A stretch of DNA of 64,000 nucleotides from Allantophomopsis cytisporea (taxonomy: Eukaryota > Ascomycota > Leotiomycetes > Phacidiales > Phacidiaceae): assembly GCA_024752435.1 (NCBI GenBank), contig CP103021.1, forward strand, positions 186,001 to 250,000. The letters are read 5' to 3'. Below are positions 1 to 13,407 of the stretch, one piece after another. The notes beneath the pieces were generated by a model, which had not been told where the DNA came from, ran no database searches, and worked only from the letters and a program-made list of their open reading frames with translations. Both the position numbers and the translations under genes were made by a program. Numbering within the stretch: position 1 is the first letter of the stretch; each line of letters opens with the position of its first letter.

Positions 1-87
1 CGCTAGTTTTTCTAACCGCCATGCAAAAACACAGAAATTCAATCGCTACCCAACGCCCAATGATCCAAAATGCTTTTCTCCACCCAT

Positions 88-1302
88 CTAGTACCCATTA
101 TATCCATAGCCGCTCTCTCGCTGCTGGTTCTTGTACATGCTATGCGAATACTCGGTATCCTGGTATGTTGTGTTCCTTTTATCATCTTCGGGAATCAGTT
201 CCTTGACCTCCCAGTTGTTCTGCTTAGTGCCAACGGAGAACTCCAAGTCCTCCTTTGTGATGGAATCCCAGTACTGTAGATAATTAGCAACCGAGAGAGG
301 ACAACGAGATGATGAATGAGGGGATGAAAACGCACCTTGTAAACCATCATGACAGCAAGCAAGTTGCAGATAGTAGCTAGGAACAGCCCATCCAAGTAAT
401 GTTGCACAGCATCACAGATAGTCTCGCTGAAAACATACATAATAACCTGACCAATGATAAAAAAGAAGGCCGCGAAAGCAATATCGCCCAGTGGCCAGCG
501 ATCCTGCAGTGTGCCTAGCACTAGGAGCACTTGCATAATGGCCCAAACGACAAGGAAGGCGGCATTGACAATATACAGCACAACAAACATGCCCGTGGTC
601 TTGTCGGGAGCCATGCCAGCAAACGACTTGAACGTGCCCAGCGACACTAGGAATGTGATGATGAACATAATCAGTGACAGGATGCGCAACAGCCAGATCG
701 ATAGGAACGTGCCATCCTCGTAGATCTGGAAGCCAACGAAGCCATTGATCAGTAGCGATACGCAAAGTGCTGAGACGAGCCCGTTTTGCACTGCTGAGAA
801 ATACGGATATGCTGATGAGCCGGGTGGCACTACTCCTGCATCGAGGATCAGGGAGCTCAGTGTTAACCCCATATAAAGGTAGAAGAAGGCGATGATCTCT
901 TTCCTGCCTGCGAAGGTATTAGCATGATCTTCAAAAAAGCAAAAATAAAACCCCTCCGAGCCTCTCTTCTCTTGGTTCATCTCCGTCTCTCCTCCCAGCA
1001 TCTCGTCCTAGCATCGACCCATATACTCCTTATCTCTCCCTTATTCCTTCATGTGCCTCCCTCCAATCAGAAAGTAACATACCAACAGCAGTGAATTTAC
1101 TGCGCACATGCAGAATCATAATAACCGTCATGATGAGCGCCGCAATATGCATAAAGCTAGCCGCGCCCTCAAAGATAATCGTGTTGGCGACATCAATATT
1201 CCGCGCATAACAATTTGCCTCCGTGGGCACTGTTGTCCCAACATTTGCGCAAAGTGGTAGAGGCACCTGCTTGCAGATGCTATCGAAGTCCCCGAAGCCC
1301 AT
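88..1302 (-). CDS. CHS7: Chitin synthase export chaperone Chs7
   Basis: Three exons: 1302-1083, 907-336 and 273-88, coding for 325 residues. Introns (908-1082, 274-335) have GT..AG borders and keep frame. The product starts [18 protein letters not shown] and then holds a run of about seven hydrophobic segments. The stretches [60 protein letters not shown] and [15 protein letters not shown] are hallmark Chs7 sequence, and the tail ([12 protein letters not shown], then an acidic hydrophilic end) is also typical. Length matches the family (about 320-340). Known role: ER membrane chaperone needed for ER exit of the Chs3-type chitin synthase, hence cell-wall chitin. The start is the first ATG before the conserved FGDFDSIC motif. 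Its promoter lies in 1303-1600. Identity is secure; splice sites are inferred from conservation. Confidence 0.96.
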
Positions 1303-2292
1303 TGTTGCGCTGAGCGGCCACGACTGCGAGTGAGCGAGTGTAGGGGTTTGGGCTTTGTTTAATGGTGGAGATATAGATGCTGATATAGTAAAGTAACTAT
1401 GGTGGATATGGAGAGAGGTGGAGCAGGTGGTGATGTGGAGTTGGCGGAACGAAGGGAGCGAAAGGAATATTGTAGACAGTAGTAGTGAAGTGCGAGGCTG
1501 GGTATCGAGTTGTTGCTAGTGGTGCTGCATAGCGCTGGCTGGCGAAACCAGATCGGCCGACCTTAATTCCCTACCTTATTTGTGGGTACGTATAAATAGC
1601 AACATATACCCCACGTGATTATACGCTAAGAGCAATACGAGAAATTACGAGGGATATTGTTTTGATAATAAGAGGCATTAAGGATATACATGGAAAATTC
1701 TTCTGGGATAAATTCCAAAATACTTGTTTCTTGCCACGACTTGTTGGTCTGATGATTGAGGGGAATGGATTGTAAGAGCTCTTTTTGCTGAGAAACGAAA
1801 TTTAAAAAACTACAACTCAATGTGGTTATAATCAGACCCGGTTGACTATGTTATGATATTCATCCCTGGATGTTTAGCGAAGTAGTATGACAATATTCTC
1901 AAATCTCTACCAAATCTCAAAACACTTAGGCATCAGGACCAATATCATCAAATTATCAAAATTTGAAATACTGAATAGATATGTGTTGTAGCACGTCAAA
2001 ATTCCCATAAGAAAAGTTTCAAGGTTAATACATTTATCTTCCTTAGTATTATGATCCTAAATCTATACATTCTGTACTTGATGTACAAAGTAAGTATGCA
2101 GGTATGATGATCTTTGCTTGATTGTGATATTGTCTCCTTATTCCCCTCACTTAGACATTCGCGAGGCCAGTAGATCCCATAAATAAATGGATTAGCTATG
2201 TTCTAATAGAATATGCGGCATATCTATCATCTGCCGATGTCTCTCCTCGCTCTCTTCATCAATGAGCAGCACGCCCTTTCGTACAAGCCACA
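1303..2292. other. Intergenic: CHS7 promoter, then AT-rich DNA
   Basis: 1303-1600 is the 5' flank of the minus-strand CHS7 gene. About 1600-2240 is clearly richer in A+T than its surroundings, has no credible ORF, and looks like eroded DNA. It abuts the 3' end of the thioesterase gene at 2293. Confidence 0.6.
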
Positions 2293-3699
2293 TTATAATT
2301 TCTCCCCCCTCTTCTTCAACACCGCCAAAAGAGTCGGACCCCCATCACTCCTCACCAATCCCTCCTGCCACGAACTGGCCACATGAGTACCATCCGGGCT
2401 CCAAATCCAACTCTCATAGATGCCCCTCCCGCCTGCACTTCTCGGCGTCCACGCCTCCTGCACCCACCACCCCTGACTCCCCCCTTTCCGATTCTTCTCG
2501 CCCGGCGCCTTATCCTCCCCTCGAAAAAGCAACTCGCTCGCCGCTACATGGAACACAACCGTGTGGCTCAGACTCGCTACCTTGGTCATGCGATCGCCGA
2601 TGCCGAGAGCATTCGATATAACAAAAAGACCATTCCGATCGGAGGCAAGAAGATGAGCGCAGGCGTGAAGGTTTGGTGAGGCGGCAAGAGGCAAGGGTGC
2701 GTGTGGCAGCGGTGCGTAGAAGGTTAACTGACGGTAGGTATGGGGATCGGTGGTGTTGGTTGGCATAGGGGACTTTTTCATGGAAAGGCCGGGGAAAGGG
2801 GTCACTGTAAAAGGGAGGGGGGCGGAAGCGGTTGATGCAAACGTAGGGTTCATTGCCATCAAGTTGGTGAACCTAGTTTCAGATGGTAAAAAGCTGAATA
2901 AGGAGAGAAAAGGACGAGAAGACTTACCATGGCATATCGGCGTCCGGAGCATCAGGAAGGTCATTAATATTTAGAGACGTAAGGAAGGGATAGCGTGCTT
3001 CCAGGTCAGATGGCGGCTGATGACCTGAGGAACCCACCTCGTCCTTCTTGAAGGACGCGTGTGCGGTAAAGCAAATTGAGCCTGGCGATTTGGCTGCGTC
3101 CTCTTTGGAAAATATCTCTGTTGGTGTTGTGCTCTTTGTGGCAGGTTGACGGACAGTGATGCTGCGTACATTGAAAGAGCGGCCGTTGGTAGTGGATTCG
3201 ACGGTGTATATGAACGGACGATCCGTTCGCCCTGGAAGGGTGAAGTAGCCCGTTATATTCTATAGGGGTCAGTTGAGATTAATAGCGTATTCGGGTTTCA
3301 AGAGGGTGAAAGGTGAAAATGAAAGACGAAATGAATTGGGAGCCTAGATTAGAACGACATAATATACTTATTGGCTCTGATAGTATCTCTATAGTGGAGA
3401 ATAAAAACAAGGTAGATCCCTCATCGCTCGTTTTCTTCAAGTGTCTACAAATATCTTGCACTCCATGACTGAGGGTCGGCAGATACTAAGAACGAATTAA
3501 CACATACATGAATAATCATTCCCCCTCCCACAGTTTGTGATGCAGCCCAGGCTGCCTGTGCAAATACATGGCCTCCATATGCTGCACCATGCATCGGTGC
3601 CCACGCAGGTCTTCTACTCATGAACTGTCTTGTCTCTTGAAATTGGCTAGGGACCTCAACGATCTCTATCATATCTTCGAAGCTCATTAATGACGACAT
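2293..3699 (-). CDS. Acyl-CoA thioesterase II (TesB/TES1-like, double hotdog)
   Basis: Three exons proposed: 3699-3508, 3259-2928 and 2872-2293, giving 367 residues. Exon 1 has the family N-terminal hotdog sequence (MHGAAYGGHVFAQAAWAA). Exon 2 begins NITGYFTLPGRTDRPFIYTVE, as in fungal and bacterial thioesterase II. Exon 3 has the C-terminal hotdog with the expected catalytic trio: Asp in LLASDRNGLF, a Ser/Thr in ASLSHTVVFH, and Gln in ASSWQEGLVR. It hydrolyses acyl-CoA to free fatty acid and CoA; relatives are often peroxisomal. The C-terminus GEKL is not a canonical PTS1, so location is open. The first intron (3260-3507, 248 nt) is long for this window and could hide a small exon; the second (2873-2927) is 55 nt and restores Trp at the joint. 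Start is the ATG at 3699, with an in-frame ATG four codons later. Confidence 0.9.
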
Positions 3700-5098
3700 G
3701 ATACGGACAATAGTAAGGCAATAGACGTGGGGTAGGATATGTAAGTATGAAATATATATGTATTATAGAATAGCAGAGCTGTGATGCTATTAAGTATGAT
3801 GAATCCAGAAAGATGTGACTTGTGAGGGTGCACGAAAGCTTAGAGGAATGACTCCTAAATCTTCTGACGATGGCTGAATTGATAAACCAGAAACGCAGGA
3901 GAAGTGAAAGCTCAATGCCCAGAGCTACTCGATCTTTGGTATAATTCCTTATTCGGGTCATGGGATAGCTGAATAATGGACGTCCGAGTCAATTGCCATG
4001 AGAGAGAAGCTGAGCCGATAGCTCGCACCTCAGACCTCGGTATGTAGGTAGGTACGTCACGTTATCTCTCACGTGGCTCAACGCATTGTCTTGGATGTCA
4101 AGATGTGAACCAGTACTACTTGTTTGGACAAAATACCCTTATATTGATGTATATTAGAGCATGATATAATTGTATTTTCTAGATACTTTCGGCTTCCTAT
4201 GCTGGCAATCAATCTATAAGTCAATATCTCAAATATTGATATGAACCCAACTCAGCCCACAGCTCCGACACAACCAACTCCAGCATATTTATTCTACCTA
4301 TATATACCTCCCCCATAAGATAATCCTATCACTCAGCCTCATGTCTGCCCTGGCTGACCGTCACGCATTTCCTCCAAAGAAATTCCCTTCACGCGCATAG
4401 CCCGCCAGCCTCGCGAGCGTGCTTGCGTGAAGACGTGGCATGGCAACTTGGCAACTGTGCATCAAGGCCAACCCAGCACATAAGACCGTAGACGGTGCCG
4501 CTCCAAGACACGGCATATGCAGAGGAGCAAAAACAACCCACCTGAGCTCGGGCGACGATACGACCGACAAAGCAAAAGGTAAAAAAACCTCGATACACCT
4601 TCAAAGCTTCAAAATGGATGCAAGAATTAGCGGTGGCTAAGATGTAGAGAGGAAAGAACGGAAAGAGGGTGGGATGTATGTATCTATGTATGTACTATAC
4701 ATATGTAGGCGGTGATATTTATGTACTAGATGTATCTGTACAGATTCCTCTGTAGGTACTCGAGCATCTGTATCAGAAGGACCAGGTGCATATGTACGGC
4801 AGACAGCAAAGAAGAGCGAAGTAGATACTGCAGAAAAAAGCGTTCATGACAGATGACAGACATGTGGCGAGACCAAATCATCGGTGTCTAGAGGTCGCGC
4901 GGAGCGGAGTGTACCTGCTACGAGGCGATGCCATGGGCGCATGCAGACGATGCAAGAGCTGCAGTGGAAGGTCTATGGCGCAAGGCTCCAGGCTCCAGGC
5001 TCTCCATCCCTACTTGACATATTGAAACTTCGTGCGAGGCAGGTAGGCAGTGATGTGAGGTTGAGACAGGGCATCTTATTTGTACCCATATAGACTAT

Positions 5099-5119
5099 GT
5101 GTACATACTGTATGTACAC
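5099..5119. repeat. Perfect 10-bp inverted repeat, 1-nt spacer
   Basis: GTGTACATAC, one base, then GTATGTACAC. It would form a near-loopless cruciform in DNA. Same sequence family as the palindromes at 7490, 42486 and 46172. Confidence 0.9.
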
Positions 5120-7366
5120 TGCCTTGCGCGCCGACGGCCGGCAACGACGTGTGGAGACCGAGGAAGGTATTTAGAGGCGCATATGTAGCTCCTCTTACAT
5201 ATGTGTTGTCGGTGGCTACTTGTGGTAACAGTACTGCCCATATTTTGGAATGAGTATGTATCATCATAGATGTCTTCTAGGACTAGACATCAAAGCGGAA
5301 CCCTTGGCATGATATCGTCGCTCTCTCTCGAATCTGGCCAACTACAGAAGCTCGGAAAGCGCGCAAGCCACATGACGGAAATGGCCAGGGCAGACGGAGG
5401 CGATCGTTGAGAGTTCGTGTCGTGTTGCGTACGCGTAAAGTGGGAAGTGGATGAGATATTTGGTGGTAGGTAGGCTTGACTATTTGAGTGCTCGTAAGTT
5501 TCAGTAAGCCTGTGTTTCGATGCGACTACATGACATGATATGTGTCTCGGAGCGAGTGTGATGTGCTCTGTGGCGTCTGTATCCAAGCCTTTTCTCTGCT
5601 TATGTTTAGAGTATTATTGTTGTTGTTATGATTGTCATTATCACATTGATAGTGAATCCATGTGGGAGTATATGCATTGTGCAAGTCTGACTATGGTATA
5701 GATCATCCTCTATCATTTGGACTGTATTTGGCAGAATCCACGTACTTCATACCTCCATGGCAATTTATCTTTGCTCTCTTCGTTAATTGTTCTGTTGATC
5801 AAGAATGAAAATACGTTCGATAGACCATAAGCAGGCTGTGCGTCCACTACTGCCGGTAACCATTTGTTCCTAAAACATATGGCGCATCGACATGAGACCG
5901 GTCATGAAGAGCAGAGGTTGGAGTTGGAACTGGGGAAGAAAGGATAAGGGCTGATTGTGATTGACCGAGGTCTATCAAAATCGGTGTTTTTTTAACCTAA
6001 GTCGGAGCCCAAGTAATATTTGATCAGTCATGATATCAAATTGAGGTTGCTAGCTGAAATACCAGCCTGGTAGACTCAAATGCTGGCTGGTTGATTGATT
6101 CATGTCGTCGACTGGCTTGTCATTTGCTTACCGCTGAGGATCGGTTGGTATTCGTTGCTGTTATTGTTGGTGATCATTCATAGTTGAGCCAATTCAACCC
6201 TTGAAATTGAAGTGGTAAAGTATGCTTTGCCGGACACGATAACCTACTCCGTAGACATCATTATTGTTTTGTTGACCGATGCACTCCCTTAATACAGAAC
6301 CAGGTTATTTTACAGGTTACCTATAGATATGTGACCCTCACTCACACTACGAGGTGAGACGGAAGGATGGCTGCTACACAAAACAATATCGCACGGTTTG
6401 CGTCCTCTCCGAATGCCTTGTCTTGGACCTGCTTCATCCATTAACGGGCTTTTGTTTGTCCCGCCTGAGGATACGAAGTACTTACCAACGGATCTAGGCG
6501 TATCCTAGAGTCGAAATCCGCTCAACGTATCCACGGGGAGAGTAGGAGGAAATTGGACAGAAACGGGTGATCGTGTGTGTATGAGAATATCAACCAAAGC
6601 AGGGCCAGTTCCGCGATGGTTGTCTACCTTACCATATCGATATAAGAAGCTTGTCGATGAGACTATCAAACTCTGTGTTGATACCAGGTAAGATAATCCT
6701 CCATCACGCAGTCAGTCGCTTTATGGAACGAACGGAGATGACCTAGCCGTAGGAGTGAGTCTTCTGGAAGCCAAGACATCCATCTATCTTTTACTGTCCA
6801 CTTTCCAGTATGACCGGTATGAATATGTATTGACCAAGGATTCGTGCGAATCACCGTGCCTTTTCTCGGCTCCCTTATGAGACCCAGCAATAAGAATCAC
6901 CTTGTTGTTGCTGTAAACATGATGCTTGACCTAGCTGGCCTGGGGTTGCATTACGGGGGAGAGTCATGGATGGATAACACAAGTTGAGCGTGCTAGAGAG
7001 AGAAAAATAAGCTATACTGCAAACAATATCTCGATAGCAATCCTACGAAGAAGTATTCCGAGATGTTGGAACTTCAAACGAGTAACACACAGACGGAAAA
7101 GAAAAGAAAAAAAGGGAAAAAAATTCGGAGGTCATGCGATTTGGAGTGTCTCTCCTATGTGCCGTAATGCATTGCGTTTGACGTGCCCAGCTCTCTCATT
7201 CCCAAGGAATATGTCGCCGGGCTGGACGCTTCAAGGGTTGACTTTTACAGGGTATCTCCGCAGCGCTGGTTTTTTCTTCTCTTGCTTTCTGAAAAGATTG
7301 TGGAACGGTGGAACAATCCCCAACTTAGGTAGGAATACCTGACTAATGTAAGGCAAGTAGGGAAAA

Positions 7367-7397
7367 GTCAGTAAGTCAGTCAGTCAGTCAGTTAGTC
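7367..7397. repeat. (GTCA)n microsatellite
   Basis: Near-perfect tandem GTCA units with two interruptions. The same unit recurs in an intron of STE50 (54927-54946). Confidence 0.9.
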
Positions 7398-7489
7398 AAG
7401 TCCCGTCAGGTTCCATCGTGAAGTCTGTATTCCGCAAGGTATGATAGAATATGCAAGATGGGAGGAAGGAGAAAGAGTATCAGTGCTCC

Positions 7490-7515
7490 GTATTGTATGT
7501 ATATACATACAATAC
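7490..7515. repeat. 26-bp perfect palindrome
   Basis: The centre is GTATGTATATACATAC and symmetry continues outward to GTATTG..CAATAC. It is flanked on both sides by CTCCG-containing motifs (TGCTCCGTA to the left, TACTCCGTA overlapping on the right). Confidence 0.93.
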
Positions 7516-10302
7516 TCCGTATGGCTTAAGCTGTGCTCGTCCAACATTCCCCTACCAACAAACCCTGCGAAAAGCGCAGAATACGATCCACTGACTGGTT
7601 GTCGTGTTCTCTCCAATCCATCAGCCGACGCGAACGACGACACACCTTCCAAACAATTTAATTCATCCATCGCCATGACAAAATGTTACGAGCGTGCGAG
7701 CTTGCAACGCAGATATGTATGTAGGTGAAAAGGTAGTCTGATCCGCCGTCGCCAACCCTTTCGTCTTCTTATGTATGTGACGCCCTTGAACGCCATGAAA
7801 ACGCCCTGGTTCTTCACATTCGCTCGCGCTCACTGCCTAGAGTAGAGTATTCTATTCTACTTACCAGGGATATATTCGGGGCTTCAGGAATCTCTCCCAG
7901 AGTAGGTTGCACCGGAACCTACATGCGTATTGATGATATGCATTGAATTCTGCTCCGTCCCCTACTCTATGATTACACCAGAAGAGGATTGATGAGTCGA
8001 ACAAGCTCTTGTAGATAGCACCATACTATGCTTGCATATGGATTGAGTTGAAGCGCTTTGCATTGGCTGAAGGGGGTGAGAGTGGTGGAATGGTGCTCCA
8101 TACAGATCCAAATAAATGGCCCCTCAGGCGGCATAAAAAGGATCAACTTTACCTTTTCCTTCCCTTTCCTTTCCTTACCGCTGGCTGAATTATCGGATTG
8201 TCACCTCATCAGCCCCCAACAAGGAAAATCAAGAGATATATGCCACGGCCCCAGCATATCATGCAGGGCTAAAGAAGTAGTCGCTGCTACTGATGATGAT
8301 GGCGATGATCGAGCGACGTTTTATCTCTTTTTTTCTGCTTTCTTTCTGCCAGACAAGCAAGAGAGAGTTTACACTTCCTTCCCAACGAACAGCGGACTAA
8401 AAGATGCGAATTACGTAGGTCGGCAGAATAAAAATGCTTGCAATTCGCCGTATTCCCACTCTTTCGTGCCTTTCTATGTCTATTGTCATCCCTTGTTACA
8501 ATTGCCTAACACAGACATCCCTAACATTTCGAGGGAAAAGGTACCGAGGAACCTAGATCGTCATCGATGAATCCTTCTTAAGAAAAAAAGGGACTACATG
8601 CTCGTGACTTCATCCATAGTCTACTCTACTCAAATAGACCCTCTGCACCAACCAGCCAGCCATACCCCGTATATTCACATTGATGGCTTGTATATTGATA
8701 CAGAATCCTAAATGCTCTTTATGCAGAGAACACATGAATAGAATGTCATTCAAGGCCCTTCATCTACTTAAGTAAGAAATTCATCCTCACTAACGACAAA
8801 CTGGCGGAGTGGAAAAACTCCGATCCTTTCGTATCGATATAACCCCGATAATGACTGACTTTGTTCGACAACTGAGGCTTGAACGCCGAGCTGGAAGTCT
8901 TACTTTGTCCATATATGATAAGATCCATTAGATCCGTGTCCCTCGCCTTTGGCTTCCTCGCCCTCTTCCACTTACCTCAATTTGTACAATATTGAAATCA
9001 TGATGAGATTGGTGTCTTTGATCATGGAGTCGACTTTGATATCCGCATTCATAATTACGTGGAGACCTAACTGCGTGAAGGCCAGCCACGCTGCATCCCG
9101 CGGCTTTGTACGGCGATATGGCTCCTAAGTACGCTATCCGCAATCAGTGTGTCGTCCAGTGACAACGGAAGCAGCACGATAAAATCAAATCAGCAAAACG
9201 AGGACCGATCAGGTAATAAATCCAGATAATTTGGACGTCCCAAATCGTGCTGTTGCGCGAACGAGCTAGAACGAGTATATTCGAAGCTTCTGAAGATGTT
9301 GACCAATGGTATTTTGATGTGTAGAAAGGGTCTAGGATAGCTTTAAGTAAGGTGTCATGGGGTTGTTCGGAAAGGACTTGGCTCTCCTGCTGGATATCCG
9401 TCTTTTTGATCCTTCAATGCCTGAGATTGTTGGGTTACCCGTTGTAGTAAACCCCCCCCTCCCCAACGCCACCATTTGGTGGTGGTTGTTGAAAGAAGAG
9501 AGGGAGGGGGATTGTGGATTATCATTGTTGACTTATTTAGACACAGCGACGAAGATCGTTGTCCATTGAAAGAAGAGAGAAAGGCAAAAGAGGCTGCGCA
9601 CTATTACATGAGTACCCATAACACTTCTGCCTGGCACCGAAAATAAAGCACTTATCTGTAGAGTAGAAGGAGAGAGAAAGAGAGTTTCAATGATAAAATG
9701 ATCAAGTAAATAATAAAGAAATGGAAAATACCCCCATGCCTACCTAACGTTGCTACTCGGGAAAGGGAGCAAATAAACTCACAGCAACACTCATCAACAC
9801 ACACATCTACGCCGGTCATGGCTGAGACTTTTGTGCAGGTCCAATCACAAGTACCTGCTTTGTGTCTTTGGAGCCTTTTTCCGACGGCTCACCTACATAC
9901 GTACTTGTACTTGCTTCGTTGGCTGGCCTTTGTCTTTTGTTTACCTTTGCCTTACCTTTTTATTCTTTTATGTTGCCCTACTTTTCTTTTCTTTACCTTT
10001 GCTTGCCTTTTCCCTGTGCTGCCAGGCTGCGTACTAAGCGAGTTATGTGTGATTTGCTTTGCTTTGCTTTGCTTTATCCAATACTGAACACGGTCGCCGC
10101 GCCGCCATCAGCATGTCTGTGTCTGATTACTCTCCGTAAATTGTTTCTTGTCCGACCATGCACCGCGACATCTGCCCTTCTCCCTGTACAGCTAGCATAC
10201 CAGCATGTTCTCTGTGAAGGAATCTGGTGTGCTTCATTGGTCGGCATGGCAGATGATATTGAGATAGTCGGGTCCATGGTTGCTTCGGTGGTTTGAAGAG
10301 AT

Positions 10303-10351
10303 AGCCTGCCAGCCTGCCAGCCTGCCAGCCTGCCAGCCTGCCAGCCTGCCT
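10303..10351. repeat. GCCTGCCA octamer tandem array (about 6 units)
   Basis: An eight-base unit repeated head to tail without interruption. Confidence 0.95.
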
Positions 10352-13289
10352 CACCTCAAGCCCAGTCCAAACGGCGGCCAGGCATGCTATCAAAATAACA
10401 AGAGTAAAAAGAGAGAGATATTTGATGCTGCAGCAGCATGCCTCATATGGTGTTGTACGACATGCAGAGGAAAGCCTCGAAGCCGCAAGAACTCGTATGT
10501 ACGTTTCGTCTCCCTTGATGGCGTTCAGACTTCGCGGTTGAACCGGCTCACTTCCGCGATCATGTACGAATAGAGTACTGCAGCATAAACTCTTTTGCCT
10601 TTTGCCCTCGTCCTCTCATTTTTCCTTTGGAAAACCCCACTCCACCACTTTGGTCATATACACTACTGATATGTTCTCGGCACGGCTCAGTTATGGTGCT
10701 CAGAAAGGATGGATGAATGATTCATGGTATTCTATATCTTAGTCTGATGGCAAGTCGGAAGCTGATGACTGATGAATGAAGAGTGAAGAGTGAAGGCTGA
10801 AGGCTGAAGGCTGAAGTGACGGCAGTAAATATTTGATCACGATGGAAGCTGAAGATAAATCCATCATGGTTAATTGATGGACGGTGACTTTTTTATGTCC
10901 GACTACCTACGAATATTCCATACTCCATATTCCACTCAAGCAACAACAACACGGTCACAAAAGTAACCAAACTACATACGCGGAACTCTCCGCGCATTTT
11001 ATGTGTATGTACGATACTACGTACGTACTCGTATCTCTCCTCTCTCTCTCATCATCACACTTGATGTTTTATGCTTTTTACTGCCTATGGGTCCTTATTT
11101 GGTACAGAAATTATTAATATTATACTTACATTAAACATTACACTGGCATCTTGAATTGACATTTTTCCGTAATATTTGCCCATGCACAATCCGTACTATC
11201 CCTACAAACCCACCGCCTCCCCTTCCTGGAAATTCAAGCACTTCTTACTGTACCATACTGTAAAGAAAATAGATGGTGCTCAACCGTCTATTATTGTGCT
11301 CTTTATTCGGAAACAAAGCTCATTCCTTCGGTTGTCGTCTTGCCTATCCTGTGATACGGATTATGAAAGGGACTTGGGGCCAGCAAAATGAATACTGTAA
11401 AAAGTCTTAAGTTAGAAGCCAATCATACACATACTAGTACAGTATGAGTCCCCTGGACTTCCTTCGATGGTTTGCAGCTGTTACCGCCGCGCTGAGGATA
11501 AGATGATGAGATAATGGTGATGGTGACGGTGATGATGACCTTGCACATACCATGCGTCTATGCTCACTGCAGCAATTTGGGATGTTTTGCCAGTCAGAAT
11601 AGCTTGCTAACTTGGGACGTGAGCCATCATCAATATGAGGTCACACATACTGATACCATAGATTGTAACAGAAGGCAACTTGCACACCTTGCACACCTCG
11701 CGCACCTTGCTTGTCAGGCTGAGCCATGCCTGCTGCTCCTCTGCCTTCTCACCAGACCCAACACGATAGTCAGTCATACTATTCCGAAGAAGAGGCAGTG
11801 AGATTATGGCCATGCGGTTACACTCTAACGCAGATCTGTCAAGCCAACAAAGCGATCCATAAAATACTGCCATCGACGTGAGATGGAAAGGTGGAGAGCG
11901 CCTATGCCGCTAACAGCTTCATCTACATTACTAAGTATGTACACAGTAGGTAACTTTCCAGTCCAGGTCAATCTGGAGCTATTTCATTAGGTACCGTACC
12001 TATTTACAACAATGGTCTCCTTTGCGTGATTCGATACGATGTACTTACGGCATGGTGGCATTTGTTGATAGTAGTGGACTCATCTTCGAACAAACCTGAG
12101 ATCATCCTGACTCTCTCTAATCCTGAAAATACACCAAAATACTTCCAGAGGAGTGATGAATCTTGGCCCAGCAACCAAGCAAGCTTGCTGTACTACCAAC
12201 GGAGTACGTAGAACAGCAATACGAATCAAACACAAACGTCACCATCACCACTACCACCACTACTATCACCAAGCATAAAGACCAGCAAGGCTACAAGACC
12301 ATAGACTATAAACAGGCTACTCCGTAATCCGGAGAGTATGGATGGAGTATGGTCAGGTACGGTATTACCGATGCTGTATGAAGGAAGTATTTGGCATCTA
12401 CACACCAAAACGTCAAGTAGTCAAAAGCCTCCGAATCCAAGAATCCAAGCATCCAAGCATTCAAGCATTTCAAACAGACCATGAATATTTTCATTCACAC
12501 TTTTCTTCAGAAGGCTCTCTAATCGGAACGCGCATTTACCTCCATGCCTCACCTCCTGTCTACCTGCGTCGCACTCCCTGCGGCTTGCTGATTACTGCTA
12601 CATACAGCGTACTTCAGAATACTGATACCAGGAGTAGCATATCAGCATATCAGCAATAAGTATCCAACATCCAAGAGTAGAATGGCATGACATAGCATAG
12701 CACATAACCTTCTCTTACTGCCTCCCTGCCTCCATTTTGCCGTGCGTAGTAAGTAGTAGTGCTACTAAGTAAGTACCAAATGCTCCGGTACGCAGTAAGT
12801 ACCGTATGGAATAGTCTGTACCATCATCAATCAACTGGTTACCGCACGGCACGCAGCCTTCCATTGCCTGTCGAGTTATCACCCTCAGACCAAGAAGGCC
12901 AACTCACGATTGGACGAAGAAGGCCTCCCGTACACGCCGTAGCAGATTACCGTCAAGGCTTTTTATTTTGGTCACCATGGTTGCTTCATGGAGAGGCCAT
13001 GTCATGGATGTTTGATTTGAGATTCTGCTGAGCCCATGGCGGAAGAGGTAAGGAAATAACAACAGGCGTGTGTCATTTCGATACACTGCGCAATCTCACT
13101 GCCTCCCCTCCTCTCCTCTCTGCTCTCTCTCTCCCCTTCCATGCTTAACCACGTACATTTTGGCTTCGTGCAGATCCAGTCTAATCCACTAAGAGCCGAG
13201 AAGGATATCAAACCTTGGTGATGGGCAAGAGGGGAAACATGGTGTCGTTGTCTAGAGATATGTGTATGCTTGTGTGGTGTAAGTGCGTA

Positions 13290-13407
13290 TTGATGGATGG
13301 ATTGGATGGATTGATTGATTGATTGATTGATTGACTGACTGGTCAATTGATTTGATTGCTGTACTCCAGTATTCCCGTGGGCTTGCCTGCTTGCCTGCTT
13401 GCCTGCA
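13290..13407. repeat. GATT/GATG tetranucleotide run and GCTTGCCT repeat
   Basis: 13290-13343 is a GATG/GATT/GACT run. 13381-13407 repeats GCTTGCCT. A short unrelated stretch separates them. Confidence 0.85.

Larger units (their letters stand above)
3700..10280. other. Gene desert, distal part
   Basis: No open frame here shows a recognised family, codon pattern or splice structure. The longest frames are short, often rest on non-ATG starts and overlap shadows on both strands. The stretch contains poly-purine and CT tracts, tetranucleotide runs, perfect palindromes at 5099-5119 and 7490-7515, and several TACTCCGTA motifs. It may hold long non-coding transcripts or distal control elements for the cyclin gene at 17486; this is inference. 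Confidence 0.6.

Noticed and set aside
8058..8570. 170-codon plus-strand frame in the first desert
   Set aside because: Non-ATG start, mixed composition, no similarity recognised, no splice context.
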